A stretch of 64,000 nt of DNA from Nageia nagi (GCA_050084985.1 JBITNC010000001.1:159960001-160024000); one strand, 5' to 3'. Counted from the first letter of the stretch, positions 12,028 to 23,559 are shown. Notes: generated by a model not told the origin, from the sequence alone. Numbers and translations are program-made.

Positions 12028-14415
12028 TTGGTAAAAGCTAAAGATGAGCTAGAGGAATTGCTAAAAGAAGACAATGATTACAATGAGGCAGTTGCATATG
12101 AAACAGAGTTGGTTTCCCCAACTTTCAACCCAAAGACCCAGCCTACAGAAACACCAAAGCATAGCATAAATGCTGTAAAACATTCATATTCTCCTGTATG
12201 TACAATGACAATAAAAATTGATGGCTTTAAAGCATATAATCTTAATGCTTTGATTGATACAGGAAGAGAATGCAGTTTGGCCAGGAAAAATGGAATTCCA
12301 AATGACTTGTGGTGTGCAAATAAGGTAGGACTTACCTTTAATTCTAAAAAATCTGTATCTAGCCTTTCTGCTAAAGTCCCTTTTTTAATAAGAGATAAAG
12401 TAGTAGTTTTTAAGCTAGTACAACATGAAATGAAGAGTTATGATTTGATGATTGGATATGACAAATTGAGAAAACTTAGAGCCTTCAATATAACAGAAAA
12501 CAACTACTTGAGTTTAAAGGATGTTAAGCTTCCTATAAAAAGTTTTTATGAATATGTTATTCCTGTATGGTCTCCTCAGGCTAAAATCAAAAAGATAGAT
12601 TGGATATCTAAGTCCATCAATTTAAACTCTTCTAATCTTAATGAGATCATTGAAAAAATCAAAAGTAATCTATGCTCAAAAGATCCCACAACATTCAGGC
12701 ACAGAAAGGTTCATGAGTGTGGTATAGAACTCAAGCTTGTCGAACAAGAAGGCACGATAGTTGAACCTAAGTTCAAAGCACACCATATTGGGTTAAGTCC
12801 TTCACTCGGAAAAGAATGCGATGCAGAAATCACTAAGCTACTACAAAAAGGATTAATTGAAAAATCCAATTCTGCATGGGCTTGTGCTGCCTTTTATGTG
12901 AACAAAAGATCTGAATAGGTAAGAGGCAAAAAAAGACTAGTTATAAATTATAAACCCCTGAACAAGTATGTTGTTCCAATCCAGCATCCAATTCCATCAA
13001 AACATGAACTTTTAAGAAGAGTAGAAAATACTACAGTCTTTTCTAAGTTTGATTTAAAATCAGGATTCTGGCAAATAAGTGTGAAAGCCTTTGACAGACC
13101 TAAAACTGCATTTGTAGTACCAGGAGGACACTATCAGTGGACAATTCTTCCATTTCGATTAAAAAATGCACCTTCTATTTTTCAAAAGGTTATGGATGGA
13201 ATTTTTCATCCCTATAGTACATTTATTTGTGTATATATAGATGACATTCTAGTTTTCAGCAAGGATGTGAAGCAGCATATCAAACATTTACAACAATTTC
13301 ATCAGATCTGTTTTGATCAAGGTTTGGTATTATCTAAAAAGAAAAGTATTTTTTGTAAAGAAGAAGTTGAGTCCTTAGGGTTACATATTAAAGCAGGACA
13401 AGTTCAATTACAAAACCATATCTTTGAAAAAATCAAGAATTTTCCTGATGAAATCCTTATAGTTAACCAGTTACAAAGATTTCTTGGTTTTGTCAATTAT
13501 GTTTCTAGTTATTATCAGGCAATTGTTGCTGACAGAAAATTGGTAAATACTCGACTGAAGAAAAATGCTCCTAAATGGAATTCTAAAATGACTGCAGCTG
13601 TTCAAAGAATAAAGGCAAAATGCTCCAAACTTCCTCCTATGTCTTTACCTGTTTCCGGAGTAAAAATCATTGAAACAGATGCTAGTGATAAGTTTTGGAG
13701 AGCTGTATTAAAAGAACAAACTCCTACAGGTGAAAAACTTTGCAGATATTCTTCAGAAAGTTTTTCTGGTGCCCAACTAAATTATCCTTCATCCCATAAA
13801 AAAATTTTGGCAGCCATGAAAGCTATTAGAGTTTTTCAGTTTTTTGCACAGTCAGAAAAGTTTATACTCAGATCTGACTTAAATAATATGAAAAGCTTTT
13901 TGCAGAAAAAATTTGACAAGGCATCTGATAGCAACCAAATGCTAAGATGGAGTCTCTGGTTTGATGATTATAATATCAAGTTTGAACATGTTCCTGGAGT
14001 AAAAAATTCTGTAGCAGATGTTCTCACTCATGAATATCAAATCAATATGGTAAAACCATGGCATGCAGAGTGGATGGTTGTAAGTACTCTTCCTAAACTC
14101 TTTAATGTTGACTCTAGAAATCCTACATCCTGGTATACCCATGAATTATTCACTGAACAAAAAATTTCTATTCCTCTACCAGATGGTGGAGTTATTAATG
14201 TACCAGGAACATATCACATTCATACTAACATTGTAAATCATGCTATGCGATCAAGAGCTCTGTTATGTCATCTGAGCGATATTTATTGTCATCATTATTG
14301 GCATAATATTGGTGAAGAACACTTTATTGGAAGGACAACTATTTTCATAAACCGCATAAGAGGAATTCATCAATGGCCTACTCAAAATCCAAATCTTGAA
14401 GTCCGAATCAGCTAA
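12028..14415 (+). pseudogene. endogenous caulimovirid protease, reverse transcriptase and RNase H
   Basis: The aspartic protease motif is ALIDTG at about 12246-12263. The RT amino-terminal part follows and is cut by an in-frame TAG at 12916. The frame then resumes without a shift: the RT core has YIDDIL near 13233 and the FLGFVNY region near 13480. RNase H starts near 13670 (ETDAS) and ends near 14030 (SVADVLTHEY). About 125 further codons run to a stop at 14413. The RT type (YIDD, protease in front, RNase H behind, no integrase) separates this from Ty3/gypsy elements. It is a defective relic. Confidence 0.88.
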
Positions 14416-14770
14416 TTTAAACTCACCTATGAACAATATAAGGGGCATTTCTTTACTTTGCTGGGCTTTCAAAATTCTATTTTAACTCATAATTATTTTG
14501 TTGGTTTAGGCCACAATCTAAGAGAAAATTCTGAAGAAATCCCTGACTGGTTTGAAGAATGGTTTATGAAATTTGATTTATAGATTGAATAGTGTTCTCC
14601 AGAATATCATGACTTGATATCTCATGAACATTTCAATGTCATGATAGATTCCCATGCCACTTGGCTCCTAAGATGGAAGTGGATTATTGAACAAAAAATT
14701 GTCAATGACGGATCTCTTACTGAAGTCCTTTCCAGAGAAATTGAAACAAAGTGGTATCCAATGCATTAAA
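14416..14770 (+). pseudogene. decayed carboxy-terminal extension behind RNase H
   Basis: After the stop at 14413 the same frame stays readable, with two stops near 14580-14592, to a stop at 14767. It includes tryptophan-rich segments such as PDWFEEWFMKF. With the last part of the previous frame it makes about 245 residues behind RNase H with no motif I recognise. Confidence 0.5.
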
Positions 14771-15021
14771 GCATGGTGGGCCCTTAACCCACTTTAAACA
14801 ATATTGGCGGACAATCTAACTCGATTATGATTAGATCGGGAGTGTCTGTAATAGCATCCTTATCCATTCGAGGTGTGAATGGAATAACTTTCTATCCACT
14901 TGGTATGTAAGTGGAATACTTTGTCATATCAAATTACTGTACAAAATATGATATAGCATTAATGTCTAGATTTAGATCTGAAGCATCTTTGTTGTAAATC
15001 GTTGATGAACTTTTGAGCCCT

Positions 15022-15029
15022 TATAAATA
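15022..15029 (+). promoter_or_regulatory. TATA box of the endogenous pararetrovirus promoter
   Basis: TATAAATA in CCCTTATAAATAGAGAC, in the non-coding part (14771-15430) between the pol region and the movement-protein region and 61 bp before the primer site. This is where the pregenomic RNA promoter is expected. Confidence 0.7.
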
Positions 15030-15089
15030 GAGACTTTGGCTTATGAGTGAATCAATCGGAATGATAAAAAAATAGAGTCTAAATGAGAT

Positions 15090-15102
15090 TGGTATCAGAG
15101 CC
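15090..15102 (+). other. pararetrovirus primer-binding site, initiator tRNA-Met
   Basis: TGGTATCAGAGCC, the plant initiator tRNA-Met complement. Caulimovirids use it to start minus-strand synthesis and number their genomes from it. Confidence 0.85.
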
Positions 15103-15445
15103 AGGTTTGATAGGATTTTGCTTGAAAGCCTACTGTGACGAATTGCTTTTCAGAGAGATATCACAGTACACAATGCTTGCAGATTTAGATTTATGCTTTA
15201 AGAGTCGACGCTAAGTCGATATTCGGGGTTCCAGTCCCTTAATATTCTCGATCAATCCTCTGTAAAATATTTGTTATATCAATAAAAGAATTTTCTGTTA
15301 TCCAATTTCTCTGTGTTTGAAATTGATTTCTTCTTTCAGCATACTATTGAATTCCTAAACAATCTTCTCTCAGAAGTAGTCTAATTCCAATTAGTTCCCG
15401 CTTTGAAGCCAACGGACAAGCGTATAGGAAAGTGGTAGCCAAAAA

Positions 15446-16393
15446 TGAGCGACGTGAGTCTCAAGTTCAAATGGCACACGAAATTAGTACATCTTCAAAC
15501 ACCGAAGCTGGTATGGATTTCACAAATTCTTTTACAAATCTAAGTAGCACTATTACAAATGAAGCAGAAATACTAATAGATGAAAGAGAGCCTTTACCTG
15601 AATGGTCATTACTTGTTGCTTCAGTACGGGATGTCTATAGTGGTCTGTCTGTTTTTCATTTACGCGCAAAATCTTTCATTCACTGTAAAGAACAAATTAT
15701 GCATGTCTCTCAGAATAGTAATAGTTAGCATTTTGTTTCTGTCTTAGTAGATAAAATCCGAAATATACAAAAAAGGTTTCCAGAGTTAAAGTTCTTACAT
15801 CTAGGTATGTTGCAAGTCGGGATTACCCCGCTAACTAGAAAAGGATTGCAAACATCTTGTGTTGCTTGTGTCTTTGACTGCAAACACAATAACTTTTCAA
15901 ATAACCTGATTGGTGCTATAAGCACATCTCTGCATGGTGGTCCAAAAACATTACAAGTCTACCCAAATTATCCTGTCTTTATCAATAACCCTCGTTTAGA
16001 CAAGGTTTTAAAAGTTTGTTCATACTCATAGTTTTGATATGAAACCTAGTACTACCCACCTAGCTATACATACCAGAGTTATGTATAGATTCACCAATAC
16101 TTGAAAACCCGCAGTCAAGCATGGTGTGTTAAAAAGTAGTTCTGTTGTTTTAGAAACCGACCCAAAAAACCAAAAAATTTAACCACAAGTTATCCAATGG
16201 AAAGATGTCCAAATTCCTCGACAGTGGACATTGGATATAGAATTCCTTAGTGAACCTAGTAAACAGCTTGTTCCAAAAATCTCTGTTACAAAGGATAAAG
16301 CTGTTATAAGTTTAGAATCTAATAAGGCATCTAGTAGTTGTAGATTTATTGAATCTTCGACTGCAAAATTAAAAGAAAAAGACTTTCTTGAAG
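15446..16393 (+). pseudogene. endogenous caulimovirid movement protein region (30K family)
   Basis: An open piece to 15728 is followed, after a stop, by the conserved core around 15800-15990 (LQVGITPLTRKGL, then a GxxxxSLxxGP-like block). That core is typical of caulimovirid 30K-type movement proteins, which open plasmodesmata. Stops occur at 15726, 16029 and further on. The end overlaps in sequence with the left border copy (9725-9857), showing that this region was continuous with 9725-10440 on the circular genome. Confidence 0.78.
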
Positions 16394-16599
16394 TAGGTGC
16401 ATGATTAAGTCATTAAAACATTGGTGCATCAACATGAAGAATTAAATCCATAGCTCTACTATTTAAAATGGAATAACCTACTACCATATGGTGCTTCTAA
16501 ATTTTAGTGTCACTTATTAAAACGCCCTTCTATTTCATGGTCCCTTAATTTCATAATTAATAGTGGGCTTCTTCATTAATTATTCAAATATAACTCGGG

Positions 16600-16729
16600 C
16601 CAAGATCAATTCAGGATAAGCAACTAGAATGCAGCCAATCGAAGGAGATAAGGAGCAAATAACGATGAAGCAAATGACAAATTTTAGAAAAAAACCTAAT
16701 GTGGCTCAGAACCATAAGGTAAGACCATC
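16600..16729 (+). mobile_element. LINE fragment, 5' piece (split by nested gypsy)
   Basis: Sequence between the left target copy (ATTCAAATATAACTCGGG, 16582-16599) and the gypsy left border. Its continuation is at 21866-22306. It is part of a short 5'-truncated non-LTR element. Confidence 0.65.
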
Positions 16730-17789
16730 TGATACATAAACTATAGGATTAAAAATTTCAATTTAACCTTGCCAAATGGATCATTTCACACTTAAAATAA
16801 TTAAGTGCTTGTAAAGGGAATTCAGGAAATAAATTGTAAACACAGAGAAGAGCAAAAGCATTCACCAAAAAAGAGACAAGCAAGATTTATCATGGTTCAC
16901 CCAATGTGGGCTACATCCAGCTCAAAAGCTCTCTACTATCAATGGGGAGAATCACTTTACAAGCCTCCTTGGTCCTTCTAAACCTCCTCTCACATTCACA
17001 AAACAATCCCAGCTTTGAAAATCACAACAAAACTGAAACACTTCCCAAAATTCTCCTTCCTCCTCTTCTGTCCAATTTGCTCCCCTTTTATACAATTTTT
17101 GAGAGCTAAAATTGGAGAGAATTACAACTAGAAAATCTGGAAAAAAAATACATTTTTAAATACCCATTATCCTCCTTGATCTTCCTGCCAAATTTGGGCT
17201 CAATTGGTTGCACAAATCTTCCAAAAACGAGCTCTGAAACTGAAAAACACGCTCTCTGGACTGTTACAGGCTTACTGGATAAACTCAGCCCAAAAATAGG
17301 ACCTTAGGCGAATCAAAAATCGCAACAAAAACCTTAGAAATGCCAAAATATGTTAAATAAATCCAAAACTGGGCGGGTGCGCTATGGTGGCGACACGTGG
17401 CGCGTTTTGGGACAAAGTCAAACGGTCAAACGGTCAACAAGCTTGCTGACTGGGCGGCTAGCTGACTGGTCACGTTGGTAGGTGGCGCGCGCAGACGGCT
17501 GGCTTGGCAGTCAACCAGTCAAATGGTCCTCCGCCTACGTGGTCCGGACGTGGCAAGTGGTGGCAGGCATGGGGTCCACGGTGGCGGGTGGGTCCCGCCA
17601 TTTGATTTTTTTAATTTTTTTTTTTTTTTTCAAAAAAATTACACAAATGGACTTAAGGCCATATCTTTCACATACGGACTCGGATTCTCGATCCGAAAGA
17701 AGCGTCGGAAAGCTGAAGACAAGACGAACATAATGAACACATTGAAATAGAGATTACTAAATGTTGAAAGGATCCAAATTTTCGGATCA
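16730..17789 (-). repeat. 3' LTR of the gypsy element (left in the window)
   Basis: A direct repeat of 20809-21860. It contains a GC-rich patch (17380-17600) with repeated GGTCAAACGGTCAAC-like stretches and a poly-T run at 17611-17630. Confidence 0.9.
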
Positions 17790-17829
17790 TTCCTCCCCAC
17801 TGAGAGAGAGCTTTTGTCCCCAAAAGCAT

Positions 17830-18271
17830 TTAGGATGATGGAATGAGGTGAGGGTAGAGCTCCCTCACCCGATCAACTGCATACCACTTGGCCTTGTGTG
17901 GATGTTGGCCCTTCACTCCAATATGCCACACCTCACATATGCCACTACGAGATGATCGTTGCTTCTTTTCCAATACTGCATCCTCAACCAACACGTTCAT
18001 GTGCTCAGGGGCTAAATCCTCAACTGACGGACATGACATCTGTATCTTCTGCAACTAAGGCTGGTTCATACAACTTCAAGTTTTCAACATTAATAACAGA
18101 ATATATTTGCATATAAGATGGTAAGTCTAACCAAAATGCATTGTCCCCAACTTGACCAATAATGGTAAATGGACCATACCTTATGGGTTTCAACTTACTT
18201 CCCTTACCATGCTGTCTCTCCTTGCTGAGATGAAGCCATACTTGATCCCCAACCTGAAATTTATGATCCAT
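17830..18271 (-). pseudogene. integrase carboxy-terminal end and chromodomain-like tail of the gypsy element
   Basis: The frame beginning near 18271 (FQVGDQVWLHL, then PIRYGPFTI and VFWLDLP-like blocks) is the GPY/F module that follows the integrase core. After a frame change near 18035 a chromodomain-like stretch follows (VEDAVLEKK ... WHIGVKGQHPHKAKW ... LYPHLI). In chromoviruses this tail directs integration by binding modified histone H3. It is degenerate here; the usual VKWKGY reads IGVKGQ. Confidence 0.7.
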
Positions 18272-20690
18272 ATGATGACGATCATGCTTCTCTTATACCT
18301 GGATACATTTTCTTGCATTTTAGGCCAATAACAATACTTTTGTAGATTAGCAAGAGTTTTACCAACACCAAAGTGTCCTAAAATACGAGAAGTATGAGCT
18401 TCCCTAATCAAATCATTCCTCTCACCATTAGGAATACAAAGTTTGCCCAAATGAAAAAGTAATCCATCATGCAAATGAAAGTCATAATTTCCAACCTCAT
18501 TACCAAGACTCAATCTTTGATAGACATTTTGGAAATCAGAATCAACCACATATTGTTCTTTATACCCGTCATGCATCAAAGAACTATTTTGCAGAATCAC
18601 AGCATTAGCATCTATTGGCGGCCTAGACAACATATCAGCAATTTTATTTTGAGTACCCTTCTTATACTTAATCACCAAATGAAATTGTTGCAAAAATCCC
18701 ATCCAACGAAAGTGCATAGATTGTTGCAACTTAGATTGTGATTGAAGATATTGCAAGGGTTGATGGTCTGTATGTATTATTGTCTCTTTACCTACCAAAT
18801 AGTGCTTCCATTTTTTAACACTTTGCCAAGTTCCATCTTTCTTTGGAATTATAACAATAGGAGATCCACGTGGTGATGTGCTAGGTATAATGACTCTTGG
18901 ATCTAACAATTCCTTGACTTGTTTCTTAATTTCTTCATTTTTCAAAATAGAATTTCTATACAAGCCAATATTAGGAAGTGCAACATCAGGATGTAATTGA
19001 ATCTCATGTTGTATATCTCTTTTAGGTGGAAGTTCTTTAGGTACTTGAAATAAATCTTCACATTCAGAAATTACCTCTTTAACTTCTTCTTTGTATTGTG
19101 GTTCACAATCATCAAGTGCCTTTATGATTTCCACTTCATCTTGAGATTTCACCATTGCAAGTATAAACATTTGTCCATTGATTAGTTTCTTTGTTTGTCC
19201 TGCAGTAATCAAAGAAATATCCTTTTTCTTGCTTTGATGAGCACTAACCATGTATTCAATTCCATCTTTAATGAGTCTATATTTGTTTTCCTTTCTATAG
19301 AATAAAGCATTTCTTTCCCATAGATAAGGACTACCAAGCACAATCCCACAAATATCCAAAGGACCAACATCAAGTAAAACTTCATCAATGTAATCCCTGT
19401 TAATCCCAAATTGCAACTTGCATTGTTGTGTTACTTTCAACTTTGAATTGTTATTAACCCATCCCAATGGATATGGGTTTGGATGGGGTTGAGTAGTGAG
19501 TGCAAGTGATTTGACATACTTTTCTGCAATCAAATTAGCTTGAGATCCAGAATCAAACAATGTATCAATCCTAGTCCTCTTGGCTTGCACCTTGATGTGA
19601 AAAAGTTCAATTTTCTTCTTTTCCTCATCTTCATTAGGTGTATTATGCAAAGCCATACATGTCATTTTCTCATCTACATCTGAACCATCTTCAATTTCAC
19701 AAGTAACAGTATTTGTTTGCTTTCTTTGACTTTTAGGTTTAGGGCGTAATTCAGGATGCAATTTCCAACATTTAGCCTCTAAATGACCTTCTTTTTGACA
19801 ATGTGCACATACATCTTTAGACTTTTGTGTAGTGGACATAGTTTTCTTTTTCCCCTTTCCATTATCATTATGACTATTTTTATTGAAAGCATTGTTCTTT
19901 TTACCATCCTTAACAAATTTTCCCCTTTCTTCTAAGTGAGTGGCTTGTACACAAACTTTATCCAAATCATTTGGATCAAACATCAATATTGTATGCCTTA
20001 AATAATTGTGCAAACCACCAATATACTTAAGAAGAGTATCTTGGGAATCAAGAGGAATACCTAGCATTGTAGCTCTTCTTCGAAATTCCGTAGTGTACTC
20101 TTGCACACTTTGCCCTTTGCCTTGACGAAAAGTTTGCCAATCCATGATTGCCTTTTGCCGATAACCCAAAGGATAAAATTGATTTCTAAGCAATTGTACA
20201 AAATAAGTCCAAGAAGCATTACAAGCTTGAATAGATTCATTCTTACTTTGTAAACAACATTCCCACCAAACAAGTGCATTACCACTCATTTTAAGAGTTG
20301 CTAATTGGATTTTATCCTCATCTCTTACAATTCTTTGAATTCTACAATATACTTCAATTTGTTTAATCCAATGGTCTAATTTCTCAGCATTTACTTCTCC
20401 AATAAAAGTAGGCAAATCAAATTTAACTTCCAATTTCAAAGGAGAACTTTGAAAAACACTATGTGTAACACCATTGTCAATTTTATTATATTCACTAGTT
20501 TCACCTTCATTTTTCTTGTATTGTTGTTCTTGAAAATGTTTGAATTGTAAAGACATTTGTTGGAACATTGTGGCAAGATCAGCAATTTGCTTCTCCACAT
20601 TAGACCCTCCTTCATTGGCCATGGCTCCAAGCTCTCTTTGCTTCTTTAGCCAAACTCTAGAACCAATTTCTAGATCCTTCTCCACAAATT
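18272..20690 (-). pseudogene. gypsy gag-pol with RT-core and integrase-core deletions
   Basis: One long minus-strand frame runs from about 20763; the likely ATG is MANEGGSN near 20622. It reads a retrotrans_gag domain (NALVWWE), a knuckle CAHCQKEGHLEAKC (about 19800), the protease LFDSGSQANL (about 19550), and the RT start up to IPKKDGTW (about 18835). It then jumps in frame to the RNase H end (HTDHQPLQYL), losing the fingers/palm with YxDD. The integrase zinc domain follows (LGHFGVGKT...CYWPKM), then a jump that removes the DDE core. It can make gag and perhaps protease but no active RT or integrase. Confidence 0.88.
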
Positions 20691-20789
20691 CTCCTTCTCC
20701 TTTCTTGCTTTGTGACCTGGTATACATGCAAGAACACTTTCCAAACACCAACAACAATCTCAAAAATAGAGGTTATCCCAATGATTCAA

Positions 20790-20806
20790 CTTGCTCTGAT
20801 ACCAAA
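20790..20806 (-). other. gypsy primer-binding site, initiator tRNA-Met
   Basis: On the minus strand TTTGGTATCAGAGCAAG lies right after the 5' LTR, which fixes the element's orientation. Confidence 0.85.
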
Positions 20807-20808
20807 CT

Positions 20809-21860
20809 TGATCCATAAACTATAAGATTAAAAATTTCAATTTAATCTTTTCAAATGGATCATTTCACACTTAAAATAATTAAGTGCTTGTAAAGGGAAT
20901 TCAGGAAATAAATTGTAAACACAGAGAAGAGCAAAAGCATTCACCAAAGAAGAGACAAGCAAGATTTATCCTGGTTCACCCAATGTGGGCTACATCCAGC
21001 TCAAAAGCTCTCTACTATCAATGGGGAGAATCACTTTACAAGGCCTCCTTGGTCCTTCTAAACCTCCTCTCACATTCACAAAACAATCCCAGCTCTGAAA
21101 ATCACAACAAAACTGAAACACTTCCTGAAATTCTCCTTCCTCCTCTTCTATCCAATTTGCTCCCCTTTTATACAATTTTTGAAAGCTAAAATTGGAGAGA
21201 ATTACAACTAGAAAATCTGGAAAAAAAAATACATTTTTAGATACCCATTATCCTCCTTGATCTTCCTGCTAAATTTGGGCTCAATTGGTTGCACAAATCT
21301 TCCAAAAACGAGCTCTGAAACTGAAAAACACGCTCTCTGGATTGTTACAGGCTTACTGGATAAACTCAGCCCAAAAATAGGACCTTAGGCGAATCAAAAA
21401 TCGCAACAAAAACCTTAGAAATGCCAAAATACGTTAAATAAATCCAAAACTAGGCGGGTGCGCTGTGGTGGCAACACGTGGCGCATTCTGGGACAAAGTC
21501 AAACGGTCAACAGGCTTGCTGACTGGGCGGCTAGCTGACTGGTCACGTTGGTAGGTGGCACACGCGGATGGCTGGCTTGGCAGTCAACCGGTCAAACGGT
21601 CCTCCGCCTACGTGGTCCGAACGTGGCAGGCGGTGGCAGGCACGGGGCCCACGGTGGCGGGTGGGTCCCGCCATTTGATTTTTTTAAATTTTTTTTTTTT
21701 TTTTTTAAATTACACAAATGGACTTAAGGCCATATCTTTCACATACGGACTCGGATTCTCGATCCGAAAGAAGCGTCGGAAAGCTGAAGACAAAACGAAC
21801 ATAATGAATACATTGAAATAGAGATTACTAAATGTTGAAAGGATCCAAATTTTCGGATCA
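20809..21860 (-). repeat. 5' LTR of the gypsy element (right in the window)
   Basis: A direct repeat of 16730-17789, with the same GC-rich patch and poly-T run. TSD CCATC follows. Confidence 0.9.
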
Positions 21861-21865
21861 CCATC

Positions 21866-22306
21866 TCACCAAGAAGTAAGAGAGGAGATAAATGAAGACA
21901 TAGCAAATGGTTCTCAATGGACTTTTGACAATTCTGGGCACCTCCTTGGCCTAAGTAAAGGTTTCTTAAAAGGGTAGAAATGTAAACGGGATGCAAGCAA
22001 GCTACATTTTGGAGACTTTTTGAGTATCGTTGGATTGTAAAACTCGTTTCTTAGAAAGGTAGAAGCGTGAATGGGATGCAAGCAAGCTGCGTTTGGGAGA
22101 CTTTTTGAGTATCATTGGATCGTAAATAGTAGTATATGTATTTTAGAATTATATTTTGACTACCTCCAGGTATAGTTGGTTAGCAGGTTGGTGATATGTG
22201 ATCTATTGTGAACAGTTGAAGCTTTTTGTGATAGGTTTTGGGATCCTGTTAAAAAACTCATCGTATTTTTAATAAAATAATATACCTATTATAGAAAAAA
22301 AAAACT
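21866..22306 (+). mobile_element. LINE fragment, 3' piece with poly-A tail
   Basis: It continues 16600-16729 across the nested gypsy. A short frame (EEVREEINEDIANG...) ends at 21977. It is followed by a roughly 90-bp unit present twice (GGATGCAAGCAAGCT...GGAGACTTTTTGAGTAT), then AATAATATACCTATTATAG and a poly-A run. The target duplication ATTCAAATATAACTTGGG follows at 22307-22324. Truncated 5' end, poly-A and an 18-bp duplication are L1-type hallmarks. Confidence 0.75.
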
Positions 22307-22905
22307 ATTCAAATATAACTTGGGAAGATTTTAGTAGGTTCTCTCCTTAGTTATCAAGCTATTTGATGTAACTGGAAAATCCACTCTACTTTTTCGTTAA
22401 ACTTTGGGCCTTTAAATAGGCTATAAATACAAGTAATACCATATGGTTTTAGCTCATAGTAAAAATACAAGTAATACCACATGGTTTTAAAATTAGCCTC
22501 CACTAACAATTAACAATTTAACTATAACTTTTCTTATTATTAAAAAATAAAAAGCCTAAAATATAGCTAGGATGAGGCCCAAAATGGAACCATGCAATTA
22601 TTCTAAAAATAGACAATAAACTTAAATGCTAAATTCTGGCCACAAGATGAACTTTTCAAGCCTTAAGAACATATCCTTTAAATGAGACATTATGGAATTG
22701 CAGATATTTTAATTTTGCACGATTTGAAAAAAATGGTTCAAAATGATATCCAAATTAAAAGTTACAGCCTCTACAAGGTGCATCATTCTCCTCTGGTTGA
22801 AAAGAACTCAGCCCCTAAGTTCCTTTGATTTCAGAAAGTGATCACATCTTACAACCAAAACCAATCCTCAAGAGAATCACTGAGAGAAATGTGTAAGATG
22901 GATCT

Positions 22906-23053
22906 GCAAGTGTTTATGGCAAACACCAAAACCAGGGTGTTTTATGGCTAACACCTAACCCAGCAAGTGTTTATGGCAAACACCAAAACCAAAGTGTTTT
23001 ATTGCTAACACCTAACCCTACAAGTGTTTATGGAGAACACCAAAACCAAAATA
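22906..23053 (+). repeat. 57-bp tandem repeat, about 2.6 copies
   Basis: Units start at 22906, 22963 and 23020 with GCAAGTGTTTATGG/ACAAGTGTTTATGG. Each of the first two contains a forward and an altered copy of a TGTTTATGGCAAACACC-like half, so the unit is itself made of two related halves. It lies inside the non-autonomous element. Confidence 0.85.
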
Positions 23054-23199
23054 GATCTCCAAATTAATTAACAACACAAGAAAAATCAATGGAAGAATAA
23101 AATCCACAACAAGAATTCTTTGTTGTTCTGAATCTACATTAATTCCTCTGAACGATTACAATAAGCTTTTATAAAGCATCTAAAAAAAAAAAAACCTAC

Positions 23200-23557
23200 C
23201 TACCCGTACTAAACTAACACTTTCTTTTTTTCCTAATTTTAAGAAAACCTAAAATATAGTTAAGATTAGGCCCAAAATGGAACCATGTATCTGTTATTCA
23301 ATACATGCAATTATTATAAAAATAGAAACCTAAAAATAGAGCTAAAAGTAAAAGCAATATTTGAGATGTACAGCGAATGTTTCAGGCTTCAAATTGTCTC
23401 CAATGGGAGACGTTGCAAACTTGTAGATTTTGAAATTCTGCACAATCTAAAAAAAGGGGCTCAAAATGATATCCGAATCAAAAAGTTACGCCCTCCGAAA
23501 GTTGCAACATTATTTTGTCGCATAAAAAAAGTATAACTGGATGTTGCAGGTGCATAA
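23200..23557 (-). repeat. partial extra LTR inside the non-autonomous element
   Basis: It resembles the distal part of the element's own LTR (AGGCCCAAAATGGAACCATG ... GCTCAAAATGATATCC ... GGTGCATAA) and is followed by a second copy of the purine-tract flank (23558-23625 matches 22786-22845). The element therefore carries a duplicated 3' end, perhaps from unequal recombination or a nested relative. Confidence 0.7.
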
Positions 23558-23559
23558 TT

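Larger units (their letters stand above)
9724..16393 (+). mobile_element. endogenous caulimovirid (pararetrovirus), permuted, slightly more than one genome length
   Basis: The insert holds the movement, capsid, protease, RT and RNase H coding regions of a Caulimoviridae genome, a TATA box and an initiator-Met primer site. It begins in the middle of the coding region and ends at the same point after a full circle: about 133 bp at 9725-9857 are repeated at 16261-16393. The unit is about 6.5 kb, small for the family, so internal deletions are possible. All frames carry stops or frame changes, so this is a relic. The petuvirus/florendovirus-like arrangement is inferred; the gymnosperm-infecting clade would be the natural candidate. 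Confidence 0.88.
16730..21860 (-). mobile_element. Ty3/gypsy chromovirus, minus strand, internally deleted, TSD CCATC
   Basis: LTRs are at 16730-17789 and 20809-21860, both TGAT...GGATCA. The 5-bp duplication CCATC is at 16725-16729 and 21861-21865. The primer site next to the right LTR reads TTTGGTATCAGAGCAAG on the minus strand (20790-20806). A purine tract on the minus strand (GTGGGGAGGAA) abuts the left LTR at 17790-17800. The internal part has gag, protease, remnants of RT, RNase H and integrase, and a chromodomain-like end. The LTRs differ at a noticeable number of positions and in the poly-T run, so it is older than the Copia element. Confidence 0.93.

Noticed and set aside
12028-14415. 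Pararetrovirus pol as an active viral gene
   Set aside because: An in-frame stop inside RT, broken capsid knuckle and stops in the movement protein show a relic.
17475-17750. Plus-strand frames in the GC-rich part of the gypsy LTR
   Set aside because: They lie inside LTR sequence, recur in the other LTR, overlap in two frames and have no domain.
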